From Salirhabdus euzebyi (GTDB lineage Bacteria; Bacillota; Bacilli; Bacillales; Alkalibacillaceae): DNA of 64,000 nt. The stretch spans positions 372,001-436,000 of the forward strand of contig NZ_JACHGH010000001.1 in NCBI RefSeq assembly GCF_014207435.1, read 5' to 3'. The notes under the pieces were generated by a model. That model was given only the letters and a program-made list of their open reading frames with translations, had not been told where the DNA came from and did not search any database. Of this stretch, positions 19,581-26,992 are shown in pieces. The position numbers were made by a program, and so were the translations under genes. How positions within the stretch are numbered: the stretch's first letter is position 1; each line of letters begins with the position of its first letter.

Positions 19581-20249
19581 CTAAATGTTTTCTATTAGAT
19601 CCCAACTTAAAACACTTATGTTGTTGTATCCCATATGATTTAAATAATTATTAATAATGTTCACTTCATTTTTTGGAACAATAACTGCTTCTACGTCTTC
19701 CTTATCAAAATAAAAGTGGTTTAGGCATCTCCACTCTCTTTCTCCGTAAAATGTATCATCATAATCCACATCAAAGTGAGTTATTTTAAGGAAATTTATT
19801 AAAGGGTTATGATTATTAATCCCGAGCATATCAAGTACTTCCGTTTCTTTCGAGTGTAATAGTTTGTTTGACTTAATAATTTTTGTAGGGAGAGGTTCAA
19901 AGTATAATACCGGATGAAAGTTTTTATGAATCTTTATCGAGTTGAACCCAACTGCATAATCCCCATAATACTGTCGATGAAACGTTAAGTCCTTTAAAGG
20001 AATATCACAAACACAACAAAACTTTTCCGTTTCTACTTTGTCTAAAATTTTTTCTGTCGTAGTAGCTTTCAAAACCCTCGTGTTAATTATATTCTTTAAA
20101 TTCTCCATCGCCTCTTTTGGGTCCCTAAGCACTGAGTTTTTTTTCACTTCCCTTAAACAACGGTAATGGTGCCACACAATACTTCCATCCTTAGAAACAG
20201 GTCCCCCAGTAAAATGCCAATAAACATTGGAATAGAAACGAGGTTTCAA
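19581..20249 (-). CDS. AbiGi-like protein (abortive infection family)
   Basis: A 222-residue protein with the pattern I associate with the AbiGi family (putative abortive-infection antitoxin): an N-terminal HFTGGP segment, then CVCDIPLKDLTFH, YYGDYAVGF, and PVLYFEP, with YGEREWRC near residue 165. The TTG start at 20249 follows AAAGGAG. No AbiGii-type partner is adjacent, so the role is open. It lies on the host side of the prophage junction, about 1 kb from attR. Similarity was judged by eye. Confidence 0.55.
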   Translation of the reverse strand: MKPRFYSNVYWHFTGGPVSKDGSIVWHHYRCLREVKKNSVLRDPKEAMENLKNIINTRVLKATTTEKILDKVETEKFCCVCDIPLKDLTFHRQYYGDYAVGFNSIKIHKNFHPVLYFEPLPTKIIKSNKLLHSKETEVLDMLGINNHNPLINFLKITHFDVDYDDTFYGEREWRCLNHFYFDKEDVEAVIVPKNEVNIINNYLNHMGYNNISVLSWDLIENI

Positions 20250-20364
20250 TATACTCTCTCCTTTCCTCCAATATTAGTGTGTTGAGTTTCGCCGATTTTG
20301 ATTCAATTTTAACAGGTGTGAAATATTTTTTACGGGATACATTAAAGATAGGAGGTGCATGGAA

Positions 20365-20526
20365 ATGTCTGATGAAAAACGTCAATATCGAACAGGGCAA
20401 GGTGTTCCGATTAAAGGAGAATATCGATGTCAATCTGGGGAAAAGGTTCATTTGCAGCCAGGTGAAAATTTTCCGATGTGCCCAGTTTCTGAAAAAGAAA
20501 CGTATTGGACACATGAAGGACAATAA
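20365..20526 (+). CDS. Small YjzC-like protein
   Basis: A 53-residue soluble protein with a QYRTGQGVP, EYRCQSGE, HLQPGENFPMCP and TYWTHEGQ layout, like short YjzC-type Bacillus proteins of unknown function; two Cys residues are spaced widely. GGAGGTG lies 7 nt before the chosen ATG (an ATG two codons earlier is too close). An intrinsic terminator follows. Expression is likely, function unknown. Confidence 0.65.
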   Translation: MSDEKRQYRTGQGVPIKGEYRCQSGEKVHLQPGENFPMCPVSEKETYWTHEGQ

Positions 20527-20535
20527 TATTTTACC

Positions 20536-20566
20536 GACCAATTCTCGTTAGAATTGGTCTTTTTTA
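20536..20566 (+). terminator. Intrinsic terminator
   Basis: A perfect 10-bp stem GACCAATTCT / AGAATTGGTC with a 4-nt loop and a T7-type tail, 9 bp after the YjzC-like stop. Confidence 0.9.
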
Positions 20567-20663
20567 ATTTATGTCAAAAACCCATTTTAATGTTAACTGT
20601 ATCCTATCACAGCCATATAACATACTCTTTACTATAGTTGATGAACAGTGAGGAGGTATTACG

Positions 20664-20858
20664 ATGCAGCAAAAATTTAGACAACTTGATCCAATTGGAG
20701 GATTGGATCAAGTTGGGCAGTACGGTTCCTATCACAGACCTAGACCTAGATTTCCTTTTCCGTATTGGTTATTTTTCCCACCTTATTACGCACCATACCC
20801 ACCATATTATCCGCCGTATTATCCACCGTATCCAAGGCCACCGTATTGGGGGTATTAA
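20664..20858 (+). CDS. Pro/Tyr-rich small protein
   Basis: A 64-residue protein. After an ordinary N-terminal third, the C-terminal part is almost only Pro and Tyr (YAPYPPYYPPYYPPYPRPPY), a composition found in some Bacillus coat-associated proteins. GAGGAGG precedes the ATG and a terminator follows. A spore-coat role is inference only. Confidence 0.65.
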   Translation: MQQKFRQLDPIGGLDQVGQYGSYHRPRPRFPFPYWLFFPPYYAPYPPYYPPYYPPYPRPPYWGY

Positions 20859-20863
20859 GTGAC

Positions 20864-20898
20864 AAAACAAGCGTCATGAAGGCGCTTGTTTTATTTTA
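20864..20898 (+). terminator. Intrinsic terminator
   Basis: A 10-bp stem AAAACAAGCG / CGCTTGTTTT, 9-nt loop, then ATTTTAT; directly after the Pro/Tyr-rich gene. Confidence 0.85.
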
Positions 20899-20960
20899 TA
20901 CATCGTAAATACTAAATTCGAAGTCTATAATGCAATAATTTCTCTATGCTAAAAGTGGAT

Positions 20961-21031
20961 GAACCTGTAATATTCTGGAGTGAACCTTCAATTCTAGCTG
21001 GTGAACCTTCATATATTTCCACGAACCTTCA
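20961..21031 (+). repeat. Four short direct repeats spaced 20-21 bp
   Basis: GAACCTTCA at 20982, 21003 and 21023, and a degenerate GAACCTGTA at 20961, with spacings of 21, 21 and 20 bp. The even spacing suggests either a degenerating tandem repeat or protein sites on one DNA face. Not CRISPR: the unit is too short and the gaps are uniform and related. Confidence 0.6.
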
Positions 21032-21075
21032 ATTAAAGGTCATGAGCCAATATTTCCTTACTAAAGTAAACAAAA

Positions 21076-21115
21076 AATGCCCACAAATGTTATTTCATTA
21101 ACATTTATGAGCATT
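21076..21115 (-). terminator. Terminator, probably of the tRNA operon before insertion
   Basis: A 17-bp stem with two mismatches and 6-nt loop; the minus strand continues TTTTTTG. It lies 17 bp outside the attR core. Before insertion this position would have been just downstream of tRNA-Arg, so I infer it was the terminator of the tRNA-Gly/tRNA-Arg transcript. It now ends leftward transcription from the prophage. Confidence 0.7.
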
Positions 21116-21131
21116 ATTCATTATGTAATGG

Positions 21132-21142
21132 CGTCCCAGGAG
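21132..21142. other. attR (distal prophage junction), 11-bp core
   Basis: CGTCCCAGGAG, identical to the 3' end of tRNA-Arg at 60695-60705. Host terminator lies on one side and prophage on the other. Short for a core, but its position at the exact tRNA 3' end makes chance unlikely. Confidence 0.72.
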
Positions 21143-21256
21143 GACGTAAATATAATGTATATAAGCTTTGATATTACAGTGCAAAATTAAAGTTATGTGT
21201 AATTTTTGTGTAAAAAAATAATAAATGTGAAAAATGTCTTACACAATTAAATTTCC

Positions 21257-21589
21257 TTACCCTACTTGCTCCTTGTTTCTTTCTAAACGATCTAACCGTT
21301 TTACAATTCTTTCCGTCTCTTTCCCGCTAATCATAAGTTGCTCTAGAATATATCCTAAAGCTAAGAAGAAAACACCACCAATAATTCCGCTGCCAATAAA
21401 TAAGGAAGTATTCATTATATTATCTGATTGCATTTGTTTAGCAAAAGCCAATTCTTCATCTGATGTACTTAATGAGTATTTTTTAGCGTCTTCATAAACC
21501 TCTGCTATATCAGAATCATAAACCACAAACCCACCAATCAAACCTACAACGATTAAAATACCTCCAAATACTTTTAAAAATTCTTGCAA
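21257..21589 (-). CDS. Two-helix membrane protein at the prophage end
   Basis: A 110-residue protein with membrane helices near residues 5-24 and 60-82, an acidic loop between them and a charged helical tail ending ERIVKRLDRLERNKEQ, likely a short coiled coil. The start is TTG, 7 nt after GAGGGGG. It is last of the leftward accessory operon, 64 bp after the ATPase gene. Not recognised; it could be a membrane partner of the ATPase. Confidence 0.65.
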   Translation of the reverse strand: MQEFLKVFGGILIVVGLIGGFVVYDSDIAEVYEDAKKYSLSTSDEELAFAKQMQSDNIMNTSLFIGSGIIGGVFFLALGYILEQLMISGKETERIVKRLDRLERNKEQVG

Positions 21590-21653
21590 ACCAATTCCCC
21601 CTCTAGATTATTTTCCAATAATACATATTCTACAACGTACATAAATTACCTTC

Positions 21654-24065
21654 CTATGCTGTTTTGTCTTTTCCTTTAATACTTACAGGTTTAGGTAATT
21701 TTGTGATAAACCTTGAATAACCCTCTTTGTCTTTTATCAAATTCAATGAGTGATACCGCTTCATGCTCAATAGATCTCCTTCAGTGAATGGATAAAGCTC
21801 GCTTTCTAATTCTTTGAAGTTCTTTTTATCACATCCAGCAATCAGCATATAAGAAGCGTTCGCACTTCTTAGTTCCTCTCGTATATGTTTTATTTGATTT
21901 AAATAGTGGCAGCTGATTATTGGTTTAATATTAAACTTAGGTAATCTGCTTAGTTTAGATGTAATAAATTTTTCAGTATTTTCGACCTGATACAACTCAT
22001 CGATAAATAAATTAACCTTTTTCATTTTATCTCGATTTCCTTTAAATTTTGCTTTCCTTACTTGAAGAGCAAGCCAAATCTTAGAAATCCAGTATGTTGC
22101 ATAAACATCTTTTTCGTTATCAGTAGAAAACATTGTCTCTGGCATTCGAATGTTGATAAGTTGATTTTTTTGCATTTCTTCAACCAGATCAATGTTATTT
22201 GATGTATCCTTTTTTAGCATCATCTCCATATACGGATTTGCTTTTAATTTATTGAGACGATCCATAATTCCAGATATCAGATGATACTTTGTTCCAACTA
22301 GCTTTTGTTTTGTAACAGTGGTTGTGGTATTGCCATTTTTAACCTTTTCTTTTTCATCCTTGTATTCATTCAATTCCTCTAGGCTTTCCATGTACTCCCC
22401 GATGTTTTCATACTGTTCAACTGGAACACGATCTAAAAAGTCTTTTCTTATTTTGTGATCAGTAAGAACCTTAAAGACGTCATTAATACTTCCTCCATTA
22501 ATAAATACAATATTAGCTGCAGATTGTAAGTAGCGTTCCATGCGCGAAGATAAGTGAGTGTCATCTGTATTGATGGAGTTTATTAAAGTGGTTAACTGAG
22601 TGGTTTGTTTTTTTGCATTTGCATATTGTTCAAACGGATCACTGCTTACAGGGATTTCGTTATAACCTAAACCTTGAATGGTGTTAAAATCATTGCATTC
22701 GATATCTAATGTTTTTTCAGTTGAAAATAATTCAGACATTTCATCACTTAATTCGCAATTTCCAATATAGTCAAAGTTAATCACAACCTCATCATGATTT
22801 ATTGCATCTTTGCCCAAATTGCCAATTAAAGTGGATTTACCTGCTCTATTTGGTCCAATTAATATTAAAGACAAATATTGAAATTCCTTATCCGCCGATA
22901 AATAGGCAGGTGTATCTTTCCCTCTAAAGGTGCTAGAACCGATGTACATATTTCCTGTTTGAAGTTCTTGCGGTACTTTTTGCTCCTGCGTTTCCACCTT
23001 TTCTATAAAACTGAATCTCTCTAAAATATCCCTGCCGGCTAATTGAATAAAATTTTGCGCTTCCACATCACTAACTTTATTTGTTTCCGCTCCCGGAATA
23101 ATACGTGCATGAAAATCTTGAAAGCCTCTATGATTTTTCGAAATAAGTTTATTGTCTTCTGAAACAACTTCAAAACTTTGCGCTAAGCTAGTAGCATTAT
23201 TTCTGCGACGAATGGTATCTTCACTTTCTGACATAACTAATATTTGCGTATTTAAGATAGATTGACTAATTTTTTTATCGGTAGCTGTACTTGTTTTTTT
23301 GCCACCGTTTAATCGTTCTAAAAAACTATCTAGAATAGATTCATCTTCTTTCTTTTTATTTTTACCCGCGAATGTTTCTGTTAAATCCTTTATCACACTA
23401 TCTAACATTGCCATACCTGCTTTAAAAATATAAGTGACGCCCATCTTTTTACGGTCAACTGGATAACCTTTTTTTATTTTTTCTAATGTATTTCTGTAGC
23501 TATGTTGAAAACTTCCTTGGGATCCCGGAATAAAATTATACAATACAGCTGCTTTGTCTCCCTCTTCCATTACATCAATAACATTCAGATTACTTTTTAA
23601 TAAATCGCTATCTCGGCGATCTACTCGTAAACTTAATGCATCTTCTTTTTGATACACCATTTGTCTTGTAATAGCTTTTTCGCCAAACTTCGGTATTTCT
23701 TTTACTTCATCAATCGTTACATTATCCCACGAATCACCTAATCGTTCTTTGATAATCGTTACATGCTGTTTTGGTATGATAAAATAGAACTCAACTTTTT
23801 GTTTCTCCATGTACAGGTAATATGCAATTTTCCCCTGGCGTTCTAAACTATACTTTGTTCCGATTCCAAATTCTTTTCCTAATAGCTTTACAACTTTTTC
23901 TTCTTCCTTTTTGATGCTTTCAAAAAGATGTTTGTATAGTGTGGAAATCGTCCCAGCAATTAAATGCGTATTTGTGTTACGGATAGAGTTATTCGGTTTA
24001 ATTTTCAAATATACATATTCAGGCTTTATTACCTTCAACACATCAGAGAAGGGTAAAGATTTCAT
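21654..24065 (-). CDS. HerA/VirB4-type ATPase (conjugation-like NTPase)
   Basis: An 803-residue protein. Walker A GPNRAGKST is at 404-412 and Walker B VNLFIDE at 684-690, preceded and followed by the DNA-pump layout of FtsK/HerA/VirB4 ATPases: an N-terminal mixed domain of about 400 residues before the motor, a helical insertion (about 540-600) between the two motifs, and a C-terminal sensor-like SCHYLNQIKH. No membrane segment is seen, so membrane proteins encoded upstream could anchor it. In conjugative systems such ATPases energise secretion or pilus assembly. No relaxase or other type IV parts are nearby, so a DNA- or protein-translocation role is inference. Confidence 0.7.
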   Translation of the reverse strand: MKSLPFSDVLKVIKPEYVYLKIKPNNSIRNTNTHLIAGTISTLYKHLFESIKKEEEKVVKLLGKEFGIGTKYSLERQGKIAYYLYMEKQKVEFYFIIPKQHVTIIKERLGDSWDNVTIDEVKEIPKFGEKAITRQMVYQKEDALSLRVDRRDSDLLKSNLNVIDVMEEGDKAAVLYNFIPGSQGSFQHSYRNTLEKIKKGYPVDRKKMGVTYIFKAGMAMLDSVIKDLTETFAGKNKKKEDESILDSFLERLNGGKKTSTATDKKISQSILNTQILVMSESEDTIRRRNNATSLAQSFEVVSEDNKLISKNHRGFQDFHARIIPGAETNKVSDVEAQNFIQLAGRDILERFSFIEKVETQEQKVPQELQTGNMYIGSSTFRGKDTPAYLSADKEFQYLSLILIGPNRAGKSTLIGNLGKDAINHDEVVINFDYIGNCELSDEMSELFSTEKTLDIECNDFNTIQGLGYNEIPVSSDPFEQYANAKKQTTQLTTLINSINTDDTHLSSRMERYLQSAANIVFINGGSINDVFKVLTDHKIRKDFLDRVPVEQYENIGEYMESLEELNEYKDEKEKVKNGNTTTTVTKQKLVGTKYHLISGIMDRLNKLKANPYMEMMLKKDTSNNIDLVEEMQKNQLINIRMPETMFSTDNEKDVYATYWISKIWLALQVRKAKFKGNRDKMKKVNLFIDELYQVENTEKFITSKLSRLPKFNIKPIISCHYLNQIKHIREELRSANASYMLIAGCDKKNFKELESELYPFTEGDLLSMKRYHSLNLIKDKEGYSRFITKLPKPVSIKGKDKTA

Positions 24066-24163
24066 TATTTACCCACCTTCCTAACCGTTCTAATTGCATC
24101 CTCACTTTCTGCAGCTACCCCCATAATGATTGAACCAATACAAGCGCAAAATACATACCACAT
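24065..24163 (-). CDS. Tiny membrane protein, paralogue 2
   Basis: 32 residues: one N-terminal hydrophobic segment (MWYVFCACIGSIIMGVA) then ESEDAIRTVRKVGK. The ATG is preceded by AGGTGAATA and its TAA overlaps the ATPase ATG. Its second half matches the neighbouring 35-residue protein (SD.DSAVISVRKVGE), so they are a tandem pair. Missed by usual length cut-offs; coupled translation makes it credible. Confidence 0.6.
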   Translation of the reverse strand: MWYVFCACIGSIIMGVAAESEDAIRTVRKVGK

Positions 24164-24164
24164 A

Positions 24165-24272
24165 TTATTCACCTACCTTTCTTACTGAAATAACAGCACT
24201 ATCCAAATCGCTAACTACCGTCGCTAAACAAACACCAACAAAAAAACAAGTAAACATTCCGTGAAAAATCAC
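24165..24272 (-). CDS. Tiny membrane protein, paralogue 1
   Basis: 35 residues starting with GTG, 8 nt after AGGAG: hydrophobic segment MFTCFFVGVCLATVV then SDLDSAVISVRKVGE. It shares the RKVG ending and the acidic-Ala-hydrophobic pattern with the following 32-residue protein, and its stop lies 2 bp before that gene start. It sits between the 111-residue membrane protein and the ATPase in one operon. Confidence 0.6.
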   Translation of the reverse strand: MIFHGMFTCFFVGVCLATVVSDLDSAVISVRKVGE

Positions 24273-24284
24273 CTTAATCACTCC

Positions 24285-24620
24285 TTATTTAAACAGTAAT
24301 GTTAAAAATATGTGCGTGAGTTGGGTATATACAAACCACCGACCCACTCTTTGTGATTTTGCAATAATACTTGTGAATAAAAGAATCGTTCCACCTATTA
24401 ATGCAATGGCAAAAGATAAATCAACTAATACGTTTGCAATTCCTTCCAGTACCCACATAATCACATTTTCTACACCTTCTATAACCGTATCACGAGTGAA
24501 CTCTGCGCCTTTTTCCACCCCTTCCCCTATTAGATCAAACGGATTGGGAATCCAAACATTATCAGGCTCAAAATCTTTACCTGTTTCGGCTAGTAATACA
24601 CCATTCATTTTAATAAGCAT
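24285..24620 (-). CDS. Membrane protein of the ATPase module (111 aa)
   Basis: An N-terminal polar part (about 1-45), an amphipathic stretch (EGVENVIMWVLEGIANVLVD), a strong membrane helix (about 68-86) and a second hydrophobic C-terminus. Its start overlaps the stop of the preceding gene by one base, showing coupling. Size and layout recall small inner-membrane parts of Gram-positive conjugation systems, but no family was recognised. Confidence 0.65.
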   Translation of the reverse strand: MLIKMNGVLLAETGKDFEPDNVWIPNPFDLIGEGVEKGAEFTRDTVIEGVENVIMWVLEGIANVLVDLSFAIALIGGTILLFTSIIAKSQRVGRWFVYTQLTHIFLTLLFK

Positions 24621-25018
24621 TAAGAACCACTCCCGAATAATCCCTCAACTTGCGACAATCCCCAGGGTAATACTAAGATAGCTGCATACCCAGCTCCATA
24701 AGCAATAAAAGTCTTTTTAATACCTTCAAAATCTTCTCTTAAAGCTTTCATGAATATATCCCATCCACCCTTAAGGATGATTCCCCATTTTGCTATTGGA
24801 AGTAACTTACCATAAAAAATTTCTTTTGCCTTACCATCAATTCCTGTACTCGCATACACATAATCAAATCCTGAACCGAAAACAAATACACATGTTAACC
24901 CAGCGACCGTATAAGGTGTTTTGTTTTGTTCCATATGCTTTAAGATGGTTTCTTTTTTGGTCGACCTTACATAATCCCCACGAACAAAGGAACGAAAATC
25001 AATTACTTCTGTTTTCAT
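24620..25018 (-). CDS. Membrane protein of the ATPase module (132 aa)
   Basis: A basic N-terminus (1-33) followed by a hydrophobic segment (TVAGLTCVFVFGSGFDYVYA), a second at about 70-85 and a third at about 104-122. The pattern of two or three helices with a Gly-rich C-terminus resembles pilin-like/TrbC-type subunits, but this is a shape argument only. It is coupled to the next gene. Confidence 0.65.
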   Translation of the reverse strand: MKTEVIDFRSFVRGDYVRSTKKETILKHMEQNKTPYTVAGLTCVFVFGSGFDYVYASTGIDGKAKEIFYGKLLPIAKWGIILKGGWDIFMKALREDFEGIKKTFIAYGAGYAAILVLPWGLSQVEGLFGSGS

Positions 25019-25029
25019 TCTTTAACCTC

Positions 25030-25251
25030 CTAAATGTTTTTAACTTTCAACAAAGCCCTTAACGCTTGAATTTCATGTGGTAATTTACTTTTGTCACTCG
25101 TAACAAATACTTGGTTTGCTCGGTATTCATTTTTTATCGCAATATAAACAGGTCTTAAACTTACGCTGTGAGAAGAATAATATCTGTTCATTACAAGTTC
25201 CGTTACATCGGTAAACAAATCAAGTCCATCGTAATACAGATAAAATTTCAT
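25030..25251 (-). CDS. Small soluble protein of the ParM module (73 aa)
   Basis: A compact alpha/beta-looking protein starting MKFYLYYDGLDLFTDVTELV, with no membrane segment and a C-terminal helix. CTAGGAGG lies 6 nt before the ATG. Not recognised. Lies between the zinc-ribbon mini-protein and the membrane genes. Confidence 0.6.
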   Translation of the reverse strand: MKFYLYYDGLDLFTDVTELVMNRYYSSHSVSLRPVYIAIKNEYRANQVFVTSDKSKLPHEIQALRALLKVKNI

Positions 25252-25265
25252 AGAAATCCTCCTAG

Positions 25266-25385
25266 CTATTTTTTGAATCCCTTTCCGAACCCATATTTTT
25301 TAATTCTATTTGTCTCTTCCTCAATACATTTCTTACAATAACTAACCAATTTTTTGTTTTTCCGTCCGCAATTCATACATTTCAA
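25266..25385 (-). CDS. Zinc-ribbon mini-protein (39 aa)
   Basis: A TTG start follows GGAG; the product has two cysteine pairs, CMNC near the start and CKKC about 13 residues later, followed by a basic tail. An ATG three codons in would lose the first Cys. Probably a small zinc-binding regulator. Short, so confidence is moderate. Confidence 0.5.
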   Translation of the reverse strand: MKCMNCGRKNKKLVSYCKKCIEEETNRIKKYGFGKGFKK

Positions 25386-25498
25386 AAAAACACTCCTTTT
25401 TTAAAGAAAATTATGCTAGACATGCATATTTCCAATTACGCTTGCATAAGTTTTTTACATAAAGCGTGAAAAACTACCTGGGCCATTCTATGCGGTTC

Positions 25499-25702
25499 TT
25501 ACATGTAGTCTTCTAATGCCTCCGAAAAATCTTCTTCTGATTGTATTTGACCCCTGTTAAAGGTCGGAAAACTATTTTCTTTATCCCTCTGAATTAAACG
25601 CTTAACGTAAACTGAAAATTTATATTTACTGGCATGATCATTTAATTCCTTTTCAAAGGGATCTTCTAAGTCAAAACTAACAGGTCTAATTTTTCTCGCC
25701 AT
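25499..25702 (-). CDS. ParR-like ribbon-helix-helix protein
   Basis: A 67-residue protein with a basic N-terminal strand (MARKIRPVSFDLED), a helix and SVYVKRLIQRDKE, then an acidic tail (EEDFSEALEDYM). It overlaps the 3' end of the parM-like gene by 17 bp. In type II plasmid partition, ParR binds the centromere and its acidic tail caps the ParM filament. Position, size and charge layout fit; family membership was not verified. Confidence 0.68.
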   Translation of the reverse strand: MARKIRPVSFDLEDPFEKELNDHASKYKFSVYVKRLIQRDKENSFPTFNRGQIQSEEDFSEALEDYM

Positions 25703-26525
25703 ACATTTTCACCCCGAATTTGTACATAGCGTAAGCATTAACGAAAGAAGGATGAAGTAAATGAATAGTGTTAGAAGTTCTAAATTGAGGTTCTATTACT
25801 TCTGCATTTATAAAATGTTGTTTTAAATAAGGCAGCATTTCTTTTGCTATTCCTCCAGCTACCTCCACCTCGTCAAATTTATCCCACTTTTTTGATGTTT
25901 GGCGGATTATCCCTTCTGCCATTCGTTCATAATCATTACTTATATTGGTATTGGCACCAAAGCTAATCGTAAAGCTATCTTTATCGATGTATCTCATGTC
26001 GTGTATAGTGGCGCAATTAATAGTTCCCGAACCAATATCAATTACTCTTCTACGTCCTTTTCTTGGTCTGTGCCACGCAATTATTGCCCCCTCAGGAGCT
26101 ACCTTAACATCATCAACATGAATGGTCTTGGATGAGTTATTAATAGTAAGTTGGTGTGTTCCTTGCAACATCCCTACAATTTTCATCTTTTCTTCATCAT
26201 CATGCATTTCAATTGGTTGACCTGTGATAAGTTTTACTTGGGAACCGTCTAAACAGTAACGGTGTAGAGCAATAAGGGTACGAATTTTTGCGTCATTATG
26301 AGCTTTCGTTTTCCCCATTAACAAGCCACCAAATTCACTTTCAAACTTAGCTAAGGTACCAGCAAAATACTTTTTCCCCTCATACTCAACTACCATATCC
26401 TCCTCGCCATGTTTTTGTTTAAGCTTTATCTCTCTGTATTCTCCAATATCACTATAAAAATCCAACACACCTTCTTTCCCCACTACTTTTACTTTGTAAT
26501 TACCGGCATCAACAGCCAATAACAT
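25686..26525 (-). CDS. ParM/StbA-like actin ATPase
   Basis: A 279-residue actin-fold protein: phosphate-1 loop LAVDAGNYKVKV (Asp6), phosphate-2 loop VIDIGSGTIN (163-168) and adenosine motif VAGGIAKEM (223-225). AGGAGGGG precedes the ATG. Such proteins polymerise to push apart plasmid copies. Here the gene lies in an integrated phage, followed by a ParR-like gene and then membrane and ATPase genes. Possible roles: segregation of an extrachromosomal form, or positioning of the membrane/ATPase machine; both are inference. Confidence 0.85.
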   Translation of the reverse strand: MLLAVDAGNYKVKVVGKEGVLDFYSDIGEYREIKLKQKHGEEDMVVEYEGKKYFAGTLAKFESEFGGLLMGKTKAHNDAKIRTLIALHRYCLDGSQVKLITGQPIEMHDDEEKMKIVGMLQGTHQLTINNSSKTIHVDDVKVAPEGAIIAWHRPRKGRRRVIDIGSGTINCATIHDMRYIDKDSFTISFGANTNISNDYERMAEGIIRQTSKKWDKFDEVEVAGGIAKEMLPYLKQHFINAEVIEPQFRTSNTIHLLHPSFVNAYAMYKFGVKMYGEKN

Positions 26526-26541
26526 AAAAATTTCCCCTCCT

Positions 26542-26650
26542 TTGTATTACGCACGAAATACCAAACTATTAAACTTACAATCTGGTGTTACCTTCGTAAT
26601 ACAATAATTACTATTCAAATCGTAAAAATATGCGTGTCCAATCGTAAAAA
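26542..26650. promoter_or_regulatory. Putative parC centromere/operator repeats
   Basis: The divergent region between the parM-like and HTH genes has a 10-bp inverted repeat TTGTATTACG (26542-26551) / CGTAATACAA (26595-26604), and an 11-bp direct repeat AATCGTAAAAA at 26618 and 26640, 22 bp apart (two helical turns). These fit binding sites for the ParR-like RHH protein or the adjacent HTH protein; which is not decidable here. Confidence 0.55.
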
Positions 26651-26696
26651 GAGGGATATTTTTTTATTTGTTGAAATATAGGACGAGGTGATTTCG

Positions 26697-26933
26697 TTGA
26701 CATTAAAGGGTTTGTGGCAATCAAATTTTAAAAATTATTTGGATTCAAACGGTATAAGACAATCGTGGATTGTTGAGAAGACAGGTTATAACAAATCAAC
26801 TATAAGTAATCTCTATAAAAAAGGGACTATACCCACATATCAAGTCGGTTACAACATTGCTAAAATTTTGGGTGTGAGGATGTCAAAATTATGGTATTTG
26901 AAAGAGGATATAGATGAAGAAATGCGTCCTTAA
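26697..26933 (+). CDS. XRE-type helix-turn-helix regulator
   Basis: About 78 residues with a Cro/CI-type HTH: NGIRQSWIVEKTGYNKSTIS with scaffold up to KILGVRMSKLW. I choose TTG at 26697, 6 nt after GAGGTG; the GTG at 26688 overlaps that site. It is transcribed away from parM, so it may control the accessory operon from the shared region. Confidence 0.72.
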   Translation: MTLKGLWQSNFKNYLDSNGIRQSWIVEKTGYNKSTISNLYKKGTIPTYQVGYNIAKILGVRMSKLWYLKEDIDEEMRP

Positions 26934-26959
26934 ATTTAGAGGAAATATACGAAATTAAA

Positions 26960-26989
26960 AAAGCCCCCACCAATCAAGGTGAGGGCTTT
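26960..26989. terminator. Bidirectional terminator between the HTH gene and endolysin
   Basis: Stem AAAGCCC.CACC / GGTG.GGGCTTT with one mismatch and a 6-nt loop. The minus strand continues with six T and the plus strand with TTTTATTT, so it serves both converging genes. Confidence 0.8.
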
Positions 26990-26992
26990 GTT

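Larger units (their letters stand above)
20859..21256. other. Intergenic region across the host-prophage junction
   Basis: About 400 bp without a gene. In order it contains a terminator (20864-20892), four phased short repeats (20961-21031), a long leftward terminator hairpin (21076-21115), the attR core (21132-21142) and, inside the prophage, TGTGTAAAA-type repeats (21196-21215). Confidence 0.7.

Noticed and set aside
20961-21031. CRISPR-like array
   Set aside because: Units of 9 bp with about 12-bp gaps are far below CRISPR sizes and the gaps are partly related.
21257-26933. A separate integrative conjugative element or plasmid next to the prophage
   Set aside because: No relaxase, coupling protein pair, own integrase or second att site; the module lies inside the phage att cores.
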